Source of the DNA: Strongylocentrotus droebachiensis
Taxonomy: Eukaryota > Echinodermata > Echinoidea > Camarodonta > Strongylocentrotidae
Assembly: GCA_035222895.1 (NCBI GenBank)
Contig: JAVYIG010000038.1
Location: forward strand, 186,001-250,000
DNA: 64,000 bases
Reading direction: 5' to 3'
The notes under the pieces were generated by a model. The model was not told where the DNA came from and made no database searches. It saw nothing but the letters and a program-made list of their open reading frames with translations. This document shows, piece by piece, positions 37,690 through 49,260 of this stretch (the stretch's first letter is position 1; each line of letters opens with the position of its first letter). Both the position numbers and the translations under genes were made by a program.

Positions 37690-38695
37690 ATAGGGAGGGA
37701 GCAACGAACAATTAATATGGAAAGTTAATAGATGTCAGCGTGAAGCGGATGAGAGAGCAATACACTGTTCTACTTTTTCATTTACTAATTAACTGTCTAG
37801 TCCACACATTTCCAAATGAGAGTATGTATCAGATTAAGTCATAAAAAGGCAGACCCTAAATGTTCAGTTAAAGGAGAGCAAAAATATATCTATGAGCGAA
37901 TATGGAGAATTAATAGATATTTGACTCAGCATAAAAATGGATGCTCCGTCCTACTTTTTCATTTTCTAATGGACTGTCGATCTAGTCCACGCATTACCAA
38001 ATGAGATTATGTAACAATGCATTATATTAAAAGTGATAGCCGTCGTAAAAAAGCAGTACTCAATGTTCATTTAAAGGAGAACAAAAATATATCTACGAAC
38101 GAATATGGAAAATGAATAGATATCTGACTCAGCATAAAATGTATGCCCCGTCCTACTTTTTCATTTTCTAATGGACTGTCTAGTCCACACATTACCAAAT
38201 GAGATTATGTAACAATGCATTAGATTAAAAGTGATAGCCGTCATAAAAAAGCAGACCCTAAATGTTCATTTAAAGGAGAACAAAAATATATACGAACGAA
38301 TATGGAAATTTAATAGATATCTGACTCAGCATAAAATGGATGCTCCGTCCTACTTTTTCATTTTCTAATGGACTCTGTAGTCCACACATCACCCAATGAG
38401 ACTATGTAACTATATGCATTAGATTAAAGCAAGATAGCCGTCGTAAAAAAGCAGTACTCAATGTTAATTTAAAGGAGAACGATAATCCATCTACGAACGA
38501 TTAATATGGAAAAATAATAGATGTCAGCATGAAATGGATGAAAGAGCAATTCACTATCCTACTTTTTCATTTATAATGGACTCTGTAGTCCAAACCTTAC
38601 CAAATGAGATTATGTAATTATGCATTAGATTAAAGAATAATAGCCGTCGTAAAAAAGCAGTACTCAATGTTCATTTAAAGGAGAACAATAATCTA
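37690..38695. repeat. Satellite-like tandem array, about 200-bp unit, roughly five copies
   Basis: The landmark TTAAAGGAGA(A/G)CA falls near 37871, 38074, 38273, 38472 and 38678, giving spacings of about 199-206. Each unit also has TACTTTTTCATTT, GGACT(C)TGT..AGTCCA, ACCAAATGAGATTATGTAA, a TAGATTAAA run and GATAGCCGTCGTAAAAAAGC. Outer copies are more diverged than the central three. Confidence 0.85.
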
Positions 38696-38699
38696 TGTT

Positions 38700-40380
38700 G
38701 CACCCCACCCCACCCCTCCCTCGTTCGGCAAAACTAGACTAGCTGTCGAACACTGTTCTCTATGATATGTATCATGTCAAAGCCAGGTTCCATCAAAAAT
38801 TGATGTACTTGGAGCAAAGATATCACAAGCAAATTATGTTATGCTTTTAAAAATCCTGACTAATACAGTTTTGTAACACTATCGTATCTCCTGCATACCA
38901 TGTACGCCTGTCTGCGTGTCAGTACCGAGGTCTTGCACGCAGGGATTAAGGTTTAAACCTCGCCCAATTCATATCTTTATCCACTGATAAATCGCCCCCT
39001 CAATAGTGGCATCTCCATCTAAACGATGTAACTAAATCCATGGAAATTGAAATGTCAAAACATTTCACATTCCAGAAGCGATGTCTCGGTGATATGAAAC
39101 ATGCAAGACATGACAAGGTCGCATCTCTCCTCACAAACATCGCTGACATAAATTTGCGACGCCATGATCCGATGTTCGAGAGAAAGAAATATTAGACAAC
39201 AAAAATAGCTTGAATAATGAGCAAGATTTTCGTCCACATCCTAGTGACTTCATATCTATTTGTAAAACCAGGGATAATTTCTCTGGCATAAAAAAAAATT
39301 GGAATGATGTGCTCGCCATCAAGCTAATCACAGTTAACATACAAGACAGGGTATATAAAACATGTTAAACATGCCAGCAATTGTTGACATTCAAAGAATA
39401 GCCGATGGAAAAATCACTTCCAAAACAGCCATTCCTCAATTTTTTAAAATTTGAGTGAAATAAATTTATCTTGAGGTCATAATGATGGGGAATTATCCAT
39501 CTAAAACGAACTATAAACATTAAAGATAAGGCAAAACAAAGTAGGCGAAGTGCTGCTACTTCACAATTCATCGAAATTATTACATAGTATGTTTAATTTC
39601 AATTTTAAGCCTATAAACAAATCTTCTATTATGAACGAAGAATAAGTTGATATCTGAAACCACATAATTTTAGGGGATCAATTTTTCCCTTCTAATAATT
39701 AGCTTTTATAGGAATAAATTGTTTGGAAATTAGGTAATTTGGTGAGACCCCCCCCCCCCGCCCCCTCCCTTTCTATCAAATAGAGGCTTCCCACAATTTC
39801 ATGATTAACGACGTCTAAATTCAAGTACACGCAATTACAGGAATCTGACAAAATCCAAACAAATATAATGCTAGACCAAACCTTACAATAATTGCCTATT
39901 CACGATTGCCTTTAGAAAAAGAAATGAATAATCTTTGACGTGATGGTAAAAGAAGATAGATCCCATATCTGTCGGTGTGTACTCATTAAGATCGTTATGA
40001 TATGGATATAGGACGCAATGAAGCAGTGGACCACGGGTCGATGACATCGTAGAAGAGGGGCGAAGACGTTCTGTTCTGCAAAAAGGGACAACTGGCTCAA
40101 TTAGGGGACGCCCGAATATGATGGTAGTGGTGATTATTGTGCTGGTGATGATGATGACGGTGACCAAACCCTAAATATCTAATAGCAGTTTTACAAGAGT
40201 AATAATACAACTAAACAATACAAAACAATACAACATGAAACAAAACAAAACAAATAAATACAACAAACACACGAAGAACTATACAAAAATAAAACGTTTT
40301 GTCTGCTTTACGCTCAATCATTTGTTTTATTGGTAGGGGGGGGGGGGTTCCCTCGAATCCTGATGCATAATCATTGTTTT
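38700..40380. other. Intergenic, no gene seen
   Basis: C runs near 39750. The 94-codon minus-strand frame around 39883-40167 lacks motifs. Confidence 0.5.
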
Positions 40381-40384
40381 GTAT

Positions 40385-40600
40385 TTTGTCCAAAATGTGG
40401 GCAAAGATATGACCCTTCAACTGCCCACTTGTTGGGAAAATATTGACCAGCTGTTGGGCAAAATATGAAACAATTATGCACGTACTTACGTTTACCAATA
40501 CCACTGTGCAAAATATTGCCCAATAGATGGTTGGGTTGACTCTTGGCACGACGTTGGGCAGAGGGTTGAAAATATTGCCCAACCCTTTCACAGTGCATTA
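40385..40600. repeat. TTGGGCAAAATAT-type internally repetitive element
   Basis: TTGGGCAAAATAT, TGCAAAATATTGCCCAA, GTTGGGCAGAGG and GAAAATATTGCCCAACCC recur on both strands. The segment 40500-40597 is bounded by CACTGTG and CACAGTG. Probably a nonautonomous element with internal subrepeats. Confidence 0.4.
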
Positions 40601-41352
40601 TTCGGGAGATAAAAACAGTCATGCAACATTTGGAAACTTCTTCCATAATCGAAAAGTGAAAACCATCTGATTTTTTTGTTTTACATATCATTTTTCTAGA
40701 CATTAGATTGCAAAAGAAAACCCACTGCTGGAAAACCTAAGCTACTCCTTCGGATGGATATCAGTGAGTGTGCCCTTCGGGGGGGGGGGGGGGGTAATGG
40801 TTTTACCGTGATTATAAACATACAAACATGGCAAAAAGAGGAGAAAATGGTGTCAAAACTCAACATGTGAGGTGTTCTAAGCATGAAGGTACATCATACA
40901 CCATTAAAATGATCTCCCACATGCTCTTGCATGTCTCTCTTTGATTTCTTGGTCTATAAGTAAACCATGAAAGGTGGTACCGTTCGCGGTGGATGATATC
41001 TGATCATGCATTTTCCTGGTCTTGTTTAAAGCCACACAGCGGGACAAACAGACATGGTGGCAGCGGGGTAAACGCTAAACGAGTGCAAACACAAGTTTTG
41101 ATCATAGGCGTTGCTAAAGGGGTTAGGGTGGGGTTGGAAGGGGACACCCCCATTGTATCATTTCTAACGGCAAATCGTTTTGAGAATGTTGTGAATTTTA
41201 AAAACCTCTTATCCCTCGCTGGTAAAATGTAATTCTTTAATTGACTTGAGTGAGGATCTTTTAATTTCTTCTTTTCAATCTTGTCGGTTAGTTTTAGGCA
41301 AACTTTGTAGGGAAAAAATGGGTGCCTCATCACTTGTTAGAATAGTACATTA

Positions 41353-41430
41353 TGGTTAGGGTTAGGAACAGGGTCAAAATTAGGTTTAAGGTTAAGGTTA
41401 GGATTAGAGTTAAGATTAGGGTAAGGGTTT
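41353..41430 (+). repeat. Degenerate interstitial telomere-like tract (TTAGGG on plus)
   Basis: GGTTAGGGTTAGGAACAGGG, AGGTTAAGGTTAGGATTAG and AGATTAGGGTAAGGG. It is in the opposite orientation to the tract at 30559-30651. Confidence 0.55.
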
Positions 41431-44400
41431 ATGTCACGGTTGGGACATAGAGTCAGTGTTAAAGTTAGTGTTCCCTTAGTATAGTGGTAGGGCATTCTGC
41501 AGTTGTTCCACCGGTCTGACATCAACGCCCCCCTACACCCCCCCCCCCGAGTCCAAATGTTCTGTAATTACCCTCGTCTTGGCTTCAAGTCTCAAGGTAA
41601 AGGTTACTAGACAGGTGAAAATGAACAAGACAATGCCGTGTGACAGAGACACCAGCTTTATTAAAAGGAAGAAAGTGCACGACCCTATCTCTTGAGCTAA
41701 GAGGGCATCTCTATTGATCAAGCCCTTCACCCGTGATACCAAGGTGAACTTTTTTCTTGCACTCAAGACTTTTTGTAAGAAGAAAGGTGTACTCGATCAT
41801 GGAAAGCCTCCCATTCATGCCTTGGGTTTACAGATGATATGACAGGGGAGTTTACTCTGTACTTCATACCATGCCGAAGAGGATGGAGAAGACGACTAAG
41901 ACAACAATGATGTATAGGAGCAGGTATGAGAAATATTGAGTGTAAATGAACCAAGATGAGAGACCTCTGCCTGGAAACAGAGAATGGAAGAAAGTGGTAG
42001 TCCGAACATGCCTAAGGGAAATGATGATAATGGTACACCTGTGAAATATTGAAAAGCTGGCAGAAAAATCCATCGTTTAGATATGAAGAAGAAAAAACCG
42101 CAGAGATTTTTCTTTTCTTTCACATTTCTGTTTATATAACACAGATTCTAAGTGAATACGCGTATATAAGACCATTAAGCGTATAGTTGCCATTTTCGCC
42201 CTTCGTTTACACGTTATGTTTTTTTAACGCGGCGGTTTATATCTGAACGAGCCTTAATTGCATATTTTCAAGCGCCGACTTGTGGTTAACATTACGAAGT
42301 CTGAAATAGCAAAGGAATGAGTTACCATCTACTGCTGACGTAAGTAATTTCACAGGGTGGAAGTACACACAGGCCATAGGACACATGTGTATAGGTAAAA
42401 CTCCATTCCATGGGGGGGGGGGGGGTAGAATGTAGCTGACATCTCTCGTCTCAACACTTTCTAAATTCAAAATGTTTACTCTTTATCATAATTTGCGATA
42501 AATAAGATGAAGTAGCAGACGACCTCGCTGCCAAATGAGGTCGCAGTTGCCCGAATGTTTTTATTTAAAAATTCTTGGGGGTTTGGGTGGAGCTGCAGCC
42601 CCCGAAGTTCCCGGGCTCGTATGCCTATGGAAGGTCATTCCCCACGGCTATGGGGGTTGATTTGTGTCAAATTCAACTGAACTTGACTCGTTCGCATCTG
42701 GCGTTATACATCGACAAATGGATGTATATAACAAAGTTAGCACGACACGCATAGCGGCTTATAACATCCAACATTATCAACGATTATTAGTATTTTTTTA
42801 TTTGACCATCCCTTTTATTTCATGCTCGCTTTAGAGCGTCAATCGAGTTTCTTGACTTAATTATCAACATTCTGTTTACTCCGCAATCATTTCATCTTTA
42901 CCTGTTTCTACCTCCCCCCCCCCCCTCCCCCCCCCCCCTCCTATACGCACGCGGTATGCTTTCATTCAAAAATATTTCGCCTATCACTTTGACCAGAGAT
43001 CGCATGAATTTTTTTTGTTAATGGACTTTGTTTTCTTGTTTGTTTTTATTCGACCTTGTATATATAATTCTTAAAAGAACGTGCAACTGACAATGACTAG
43101 CAGTTTGCAATGTTTTTTGGGGTATCAGTTTGCATTCTCTCTTCTCCATCTCTCCCTCTTTTAAGGCCCCCCTCTCTCTCTCTTTCTCCTCACTTTACTC
43201 ATTCTCTCTATTTTGTTCATCCCTTTTTATCTTTCTCATCATTCTCATCTTAACGTTAAAAAGAAAATCGTTGTTGGTGATAATTTGTCACCCTGTCTAA
43301 ATATCAGAAATAAATAAATAAATAAAGTTTACTGCGGATAACGCTCACATCCATCATCACGGCAATTCTAAACTCACTGCCCTCAGTAGTCGGAGCTCAT
43401 GTTCTTTTCGACTTTTTCTATTTTTTAATCTTGCGTATACCATTTTCAGCTTTATAACAGACAAAGTGATTGAGACATAAAACCTTGTGATGTTTTTTTT
43501 TTATAACAAAACCCGCAGATGTTCCGCTTTTGATATTCAAAGCAATTTTGAAAGCCGACCTTAATAAGCCGACTCTTATGAAAACCACTCTTGTCTTAAA
43601 CTGCACCTGGGATGGAAAAACATTTGATATCATGACATTTTCATTCCTACTCTTCAACGATCGGGGCTGTATCTCATGACATCTCAATAACCGTGGGCAC
43701 GACAAGGTTTAAAATATGTAAAAAACGGGGGCATAGAGTGAGAGTTTTGTGAAGAAATAGGTGGCGTCAATAATATTGGACAACAATAGCTGTTTACTCC
43801 CTATGATAAATTAAGTGTCGAATGAGTGATAGTAATAAAATGTAATATTTTGGCGCTTCAGGCTTTTTATATTTTTTTTCAATAATTCTTTTATTTCTAT
43901 TATTCTCTACATTAAAAATACTTTTGAATTTTACTAGACTATACGTTTTCAAAAAAATGATCGTGATTAGTTATTATGTCATACAATATTATCTTTATGC
44001 ATGCCTGTATAATATTGTATAATACAACATGTATTAAAATTAATTTAATTCATGGCATTTTATAGTAATTAGAATCGTTTGTTCATTTCATTTTGATGTC
44101 AGGCTATTCCTATAAGCATCAGTGCAAATTTCTTCAAATCGGTGGAGTCATCATATAAATTCCTCATTCATGCACATTAACATTGTTTATTTTAAAAGAT
44201 GATACAGAATCTAATAACATTAATTTTACAATCTCCCTTTCATAAGCTTATACAAAATTGTTGATTAAACCTAACCTTTTTCATTCAAATTCTGTTCATT
44301 CTTCGCTGTATACATTCTCTCACAGAACATCAATTTCAGACTCAGTTGTCTCGGGGAGATCAACTCTTTGTTCTACTCTCTTCCCCCATGTCATAAATAA

Positions 44401-45120
44401 TGTTGCCTCCTACTCACTGCCACAGATATAGATGACATTTGAGTGGATATGAATTTCGAGATATTTGCTTTATATCTCTTCTTTTTAATTTTGAAAGTGC
44501 TCTGCTGACTCAAGGCATTTTTTTCGAGGGTTGTTGGTCGGACTCCAATCTCAATCGATCTCAATTTGTTTTATTGCTGCAGATTTGCTTTGGCATAGAC
44601 TTGAATTTATTTATTCGGAAGCATGTCTATAGAATCTCAACGTGGATTGTGCTCTGACCCCCCCCCCCCCCCTCGCACACACGCGCGCACTACGTGGATG
44701 TATAAGGAAATGGGGTAAAAATATGTTTGTATACAATATTAAAATAAAATTGCCTGTTTATTTTTTTTACAAAATTGAATATCGTTTTTTTTTTCTTCCA
44801 GATATACATCGATGATGACTTTAAAATTTGAATTTGATTTTAGAAGAATCCTTCAAAATTATGTTAATTAGACCTATTATTGTGTGCATTCGTGTGTAGT
44901 ATATAGATAACCCATTGATTAATCCATTATGTATTATGATTCTCAGGCATTTTAGGAGCAACACTTATCGATGACGGATAAGTCATGAAAATCAAAAGTT
45001 AAACTTGAACATTGTGATAAAAACCAATATTTTAAAAAAGGTACTTTTTATTTTTTTAAAGAGTAAAGAGATGAAATGATACAAAAGAAAGGGGAAGGAT
45101 GGAGGGGGGATGATTATATT
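41431..45120. other. Intergenic, no gene seen
   Basis: Holds several pure C or G runs (about 41537, 42414, 42918-42940 and 44659) and CT-rich DNA at 43135-43215. No coding exon recognised on either strand. Confidence 0.5.
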
Positions 45121-45127
45121 AAAACCT

Positions 45128-45275
45128 GCAATAGTGGCCACCTCTGTATAGTGGCCGTGTATCTTGTCTCCCTTGAGAAAAAAATGTGTGTTATAATAGT
45201 TGTAGAACACAACAAGACCACCTGTCGACATTAGCTACTTTTTCTGTTTCCCTTGAATGGCCTTTATAGACAGGC
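45128..45275. repeat. TAGTGGCCAC-type dispersed repeat
   Basis: AATAGTGGCCACCTCTGTAT followed by AGTGGCCGTG and later a CTTGAATGGCCTTTATAGAC segment. Paired TAGTGGCCACCTNTNTATAGTGGCC words occur in dispersed repeats of many marine invertebrates. Ends undefined. Confidence 0.35.
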
Positions 45276-45997
45276 TTGATAGTAGGAACCTCATTCCGCA
45301 TCTTCGCCAGAGGAAGACTGGTCTCCCAAATGATGCTAGCGCCCTCTAAATGGCTGTATCAACGCTAAACCACATGATAAAAATAATCACAACATTATAC
45401 TGATTTTAAGATCAGTCTTTTAATCATAATAAAAGTGTTAAAGCAGAAGGCTTGATAACGAAGTGGTACGAAAACGAAAGAGTCGCGATGGAGCTTTCAA
45501 AACTTGAAGGTGAAAAGTGCGGCGTATACAAGAGAACATAAAATACTGCTGTCGCGACTCAGTTGAAAATTACAGCTGCGCTGGCCCACTTGATTGCGCC
45601 CCAGATATTCGCCCAGTGTATCTTTGTTTGAGGTATAGGTGGGCGGGAGGATCTCAAAGGTATATTATTATTTTTTCTTTTTCTTGATCCATTCAATATT
45701 CAATAATCCCGCAATAAGTAAAAGAGGCGGGATTTTACCTTTTCTTCGGCATGGGCTCCTCCGACATACTCAGAGCATCCATGTTTGTGTGTGAGTACAC
45801 GGGGAAGGTTTCATTATTATAAAGCATTTTGTTCAAAGAACCTGTGTTTGTTCCAAAGACTGTCTAATGTATTGATGATGTTGAAAAGCAAGTACATAAA
45901 ATCCTGTGTTATAATGTTTCACTTTCTTCTTCACTATAAAAATCCCTTTTTTTTTTTTTAGAAAGGTGGAAATTTGTGAGCATGGGACGAAGAGAGA

Positions 45998-46002
45998 AAG
46001 AG

Positions 46003-46038
<36 letters not shown>

Positions 46039-46062
46039 TTGGGGGGGGGGGGGGGGGTGGGA
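45998..46062. repeat. (GA)n followed by G-rich run
   Basis: GA tract at about 46009-46033, then G runs of up to about 15 separated by TT and T. Confidence 0.9.
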
Positions 46063-46671
46063 GATGCATGGCATAACCCCTTCGGGGCAAGCGTTTCATA
46101 TTTTGTAAATTTGCTCTTCTTTCTCAATTTTTCAACAAAATTACTTCCCATAAATATTGTTTTCAGATACATCGCTTTTTATCAGAATAACGTAGCATTG
46201 AGACAATATTATTGTTGCTAATTCAATGAACAATAATTGATAAATTTTGCACTACAAAAAAATCCCATATTAATGGGATAATATGATAATGGAAATTCAA
46301 AGTAATTACGATAAAAATAAAATAAAAATGGATAAGACAGGAATGAACACTTTTAAACAAACGTCAGCTTGGGAACACGAAGGAAAATAAAATAATAAAG
46401 AATATTAGGGCGGAAAGATGTGATGCATTTCATTCAAGAATTCAAGCAAAGCTTGAAAATATTCCTACCGCAACATAATCGCATGCTTTTAGTCCAGTTT
46501 TCATTTTAATAGCGATTAAGGCTTTGAAAAAGAGAAAAGACAACTCAATATTACATCTCTCGTGTAGAATGCTTTCCAATTATATTCCTCTTTTCAATGA
46601 TTATGATTAAAAATAATTTCTTCCCTCTTGAATAAATGTAGATACCCTTAGATTTATTGTAAAAGATGCTT

Positions 46672-46800
46672 GCCGGGCAGCGACTCTACCACCAGGCCAT
46701 AATTGGTCTATGGCACAGTCAGGATGAACTGGAAACAAATAAATAATTGTCGCTGCCCTGCAAGCAGTAGATGACAGCTTCAAATCCCGCTGGTTCCAAA
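46672..46800 (+). repeat. tRNA-like SINE fragment
   Basis: TGGCACAGTCAGG (A-box-like) precedes GCTTCAAATCCCGC (B-box-like, near 46778-46792) on the plus strand, but farther apart than in a tRNA. The reverse strand also carries a GGCCTGGTGGTAGAGTCG word. Weak call. Confidence 0.3.
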
Positions 46801-47888
46801 AAATATCTGACTTTTTTTGTTTAATTACAAGAACTAGCACGCGATCTTTATTTACTGGGTGCAAGCCAAAATAATTTCTTTATAGCAATTGAAATTTTTC
46901 CCAGGAAGCCTATTATGTTAAAAGTAATAATATACATCAATATTTTGAGGTATAAATAAATCTTCACTTTGAAGAAGTTATTAAGAAAAGTCAGTCCTTC
47001 AATACATGGTATGGTGTATATAATCACAAGATATTGAGCATGCAATGACCCGTGTCCAATCACTGCCGAGTGATGGCGGTATACAACTTTGGGCGCACAA
47101 TGCGTTGAGGTTATCTCTCACGGCCAACAATGACAGACAAAATCAGTATGCAGATTAAGTCAAACCACAAAGACCCAAAGTTATATGACGTGAACTATTT
47201 TTATATGCAGTAAATCAAGTCAATGAAAATAATGTAGGATATTGAAAAATGATATTTCACCCTATCCTATTTGTTATTCTTCATCCCTAATAATTTTGGT
47301 CATAATTATCTTCAGTAACGGCAGTTTGACTTAGACTTCGTTACATTATTTTGAACATGACCTGTGCTAATCAAAAGCAAGATTGATATCAATCGCAACT
47401 ATGTACATAAGAGATAGGAGACTGTAAACTACCGATTGATTGGAAGACGTTCGATTGATTTGGATCAATCACAACTTTTTTGGGGCCCCGATGTAAGGAA
47501 GTAGATAATCGAGGGTCACTTAATTTCTTCTGCTTGGGAATAGTATAGACAGCTTATATAGTAAGATTAATGTTGCTCATGTTCGTATTGGCTCTGGCTT
47601 AGTATCTCATGCAGATCAAGCTAGGAATCTTGATGTACTTTTATTTCCTATTTTGTCTTGAACCGGGCTTGAACCCCATGTTTCAAATTATATTAAATTG
47701 GCCAGTTGAAATCTACGTATAGCATCAGTGCAGTTAGAAAAATCATTGTGTCCCCTCAATCCACCCAACATTTTGTACGTGCATGCTACTTCTCATCTTG
47801 ATAATTAAAATGCATTGGATTACACAACAGCCAATTTAACTGATTGTTAAAACAAAATAAAAAAATGCTCGTCTTATGACAAACTAAA

Positions 47889-48067
47889 GGGCCCGAATTC
47901 ACAAAGCAAGGTTTGAGCTCAGACCAAGGTTTGAGCTCAAACCTCCTTTTGTTTCGCCAAACCTCCTTTCATGGTTTGTAAATTACAAAAGGAGGTTTGG
48001 CAAAACAAAAGGAGGTTTGAGCTCAAACCTTGGTCTGAGCTCAAACCTTGCTTTGTGAATTCGGGCC
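47889..48067. mobile_element. 179-bp near-perfect inverted-repeat MITE
   Basis: Arms of about 75 bp run from GGCCCGAATTCACAAAGCAA to the mirrored TTGCTTTGTGAATTCGGGCC and are almost identical. They include AGGTTTGAGCTCAGACCAAG and its complement, and three AGGAGGTTTG-type subrepeats. The short centre is TTCATGGTTTGTAAAT. No ORF and no certain target duplication. High arm identity suggests recent activity or gene conversion. Confidence 0.8.
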
Positions 48068-48899
48068 ATTAAGATCATCTTATATATCATTCCCATCCTG
48101 AAATCTCTTCAGTCACTGGCTCCCTGTGCAACAGCGTATAATCTACAACATTCATACCCCATCGCGCGCTAACAAAGCTGGCTCCAGAGTAGGCCTATTT
48201 ACATTCCTTGTAACACCCCATTACACAGGTCGTTCTATTTTACGTTCGTCTAGTAACTTAGCTAAAAGTAACTGGGATATGTATAGAGCATTTTGAATCA
48301 GCAGCTATTTCTCTGTTGAATAAGCTACTCTAATTTTCTCGGCAAACAGCCGAACCCTCCAGATTGTTATAGCCATAAAAAGGGGCCTTCCAAAGTAAAA
48401 ATTGTACTTTGGGGATATCTGGAAAGTGGGAGCGCTGATGCCCCCCTTCATCACCCCGCTCCGGGAGGGCGGCCTCTCACGGTTATAGTCCCTGTTGTTA
48501 ATCAGCCCCCGCCCCCGCCCGTGCCACCTCCCCTTCATCCGCCCCCTATATGATGTTTTACGTAGTGTGATTTTTAGTGTCCGGGTATAGGCCTCATTCT
48601 TACTGCCAACAAAAAGTTACCCCCTTTCCGTTTTTAAATACTTATTTGAACATTCTAGATATTTTACTCAAGCGGTTGAATTTCGTTTCAGTATGCTTCA
48701 TATGGGGGGGGGGGGTCGCTTAGCCCTTGATGAAGCCTTTTTGTAGAAATCAATCACGTATTTTGTTCAGTAAAATGAATCGATTGTGCTTATTTCCTTA
48801 TTTGCTTAACCTACCCACATTCCTATTCATTGTTTTATTTTTTTGTTTACTTCTTCTTCTTTCATTCTTTCTTTGTAGTCGGCCATTGTTGCTCTTGTA
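48068..48899. other. Intergenic sequence upstream of the C2orf73-like gene
   Basis: Includes a small AAAGTAAAAATTGTACTTT inverted word (48390) and a G run at 48704-48714. No exon seen. Confidence 0.5.
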
Positions 48900-49198
48900 T
48901 CATGCGCAAAGGCAAAGCGCGTAACAATGGAGACTTGGACAAAGACTATATCGATTGAGGCATTGTTGACAATCGCCTGGCGACAGTTGAATGCATGTAC
49001 TGCACGAAGCGGTAGTCAACGGGAGTGCATCCCCAGTAGTCAACGCAATCACTCTCGGTCTACGTATGGGCTGTATAGAGACCGCGTACCGCTGGATTGA
49101 AGCTCATTGCGCCGTGTATACCTTCAGCTGATACAACTGCGTAACGAGTTGTTGGACGGATTATTAACTCAAATTTACTTGAAAATCAACTAAAAATC
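48900..49198 (+). promoter_or_regulatory. Putative promoter and 5' UTR of the C2orf73-like gene, with X-box-like sites
   Basis: This stretch is more GC-rich than its upstream flank. Two sites resemble the RFX X-box GTNRCC-N(0-3)-RGYAAC. The first is GTAACAATGGAGAC at 48921-48934, with about 9 of 12 informative bases. The second is GTCGCCAGGCGAT on the minus strand at 48972-48984, with a perfect left half and a weaker right half. No TATA box is evident. X-boxes within a few hundred bp of the start are typical of cilium genes. The transcription start cannot be placed from the sequence. Confidence 0.4.
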
Positions 49199-49260
49199 AT
49201 GACAACGTACATGCCACCGATGCAGACGAGGGGGAGGGCAGAAAAAGCTCCACCGCCTGG
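49199..49260 (+). CDS. C2orf73-like: Exon 1 coding part (residues 1-20 and two bases of codon 21)
   Basis: It starts MTTYMPPMQTRGRAEKAPPP and ends in GG, followed at once by the donor GTATGT at 49261. In-frame ATGs at codons 5 and 8 could also initiate, but the first ATG is the most upstream after the in-frame TAA at 49142-49144. This exon is the least conserved part of the protein and the least certain part of the model. Confidence 0.75.

Noticed and set aside
37690..38695. CRISPR-like array
   Set aside because: Unit is about 200 bp with similarity throughout the unit and no repeat/spacer alternation. The context is eukaryotic.
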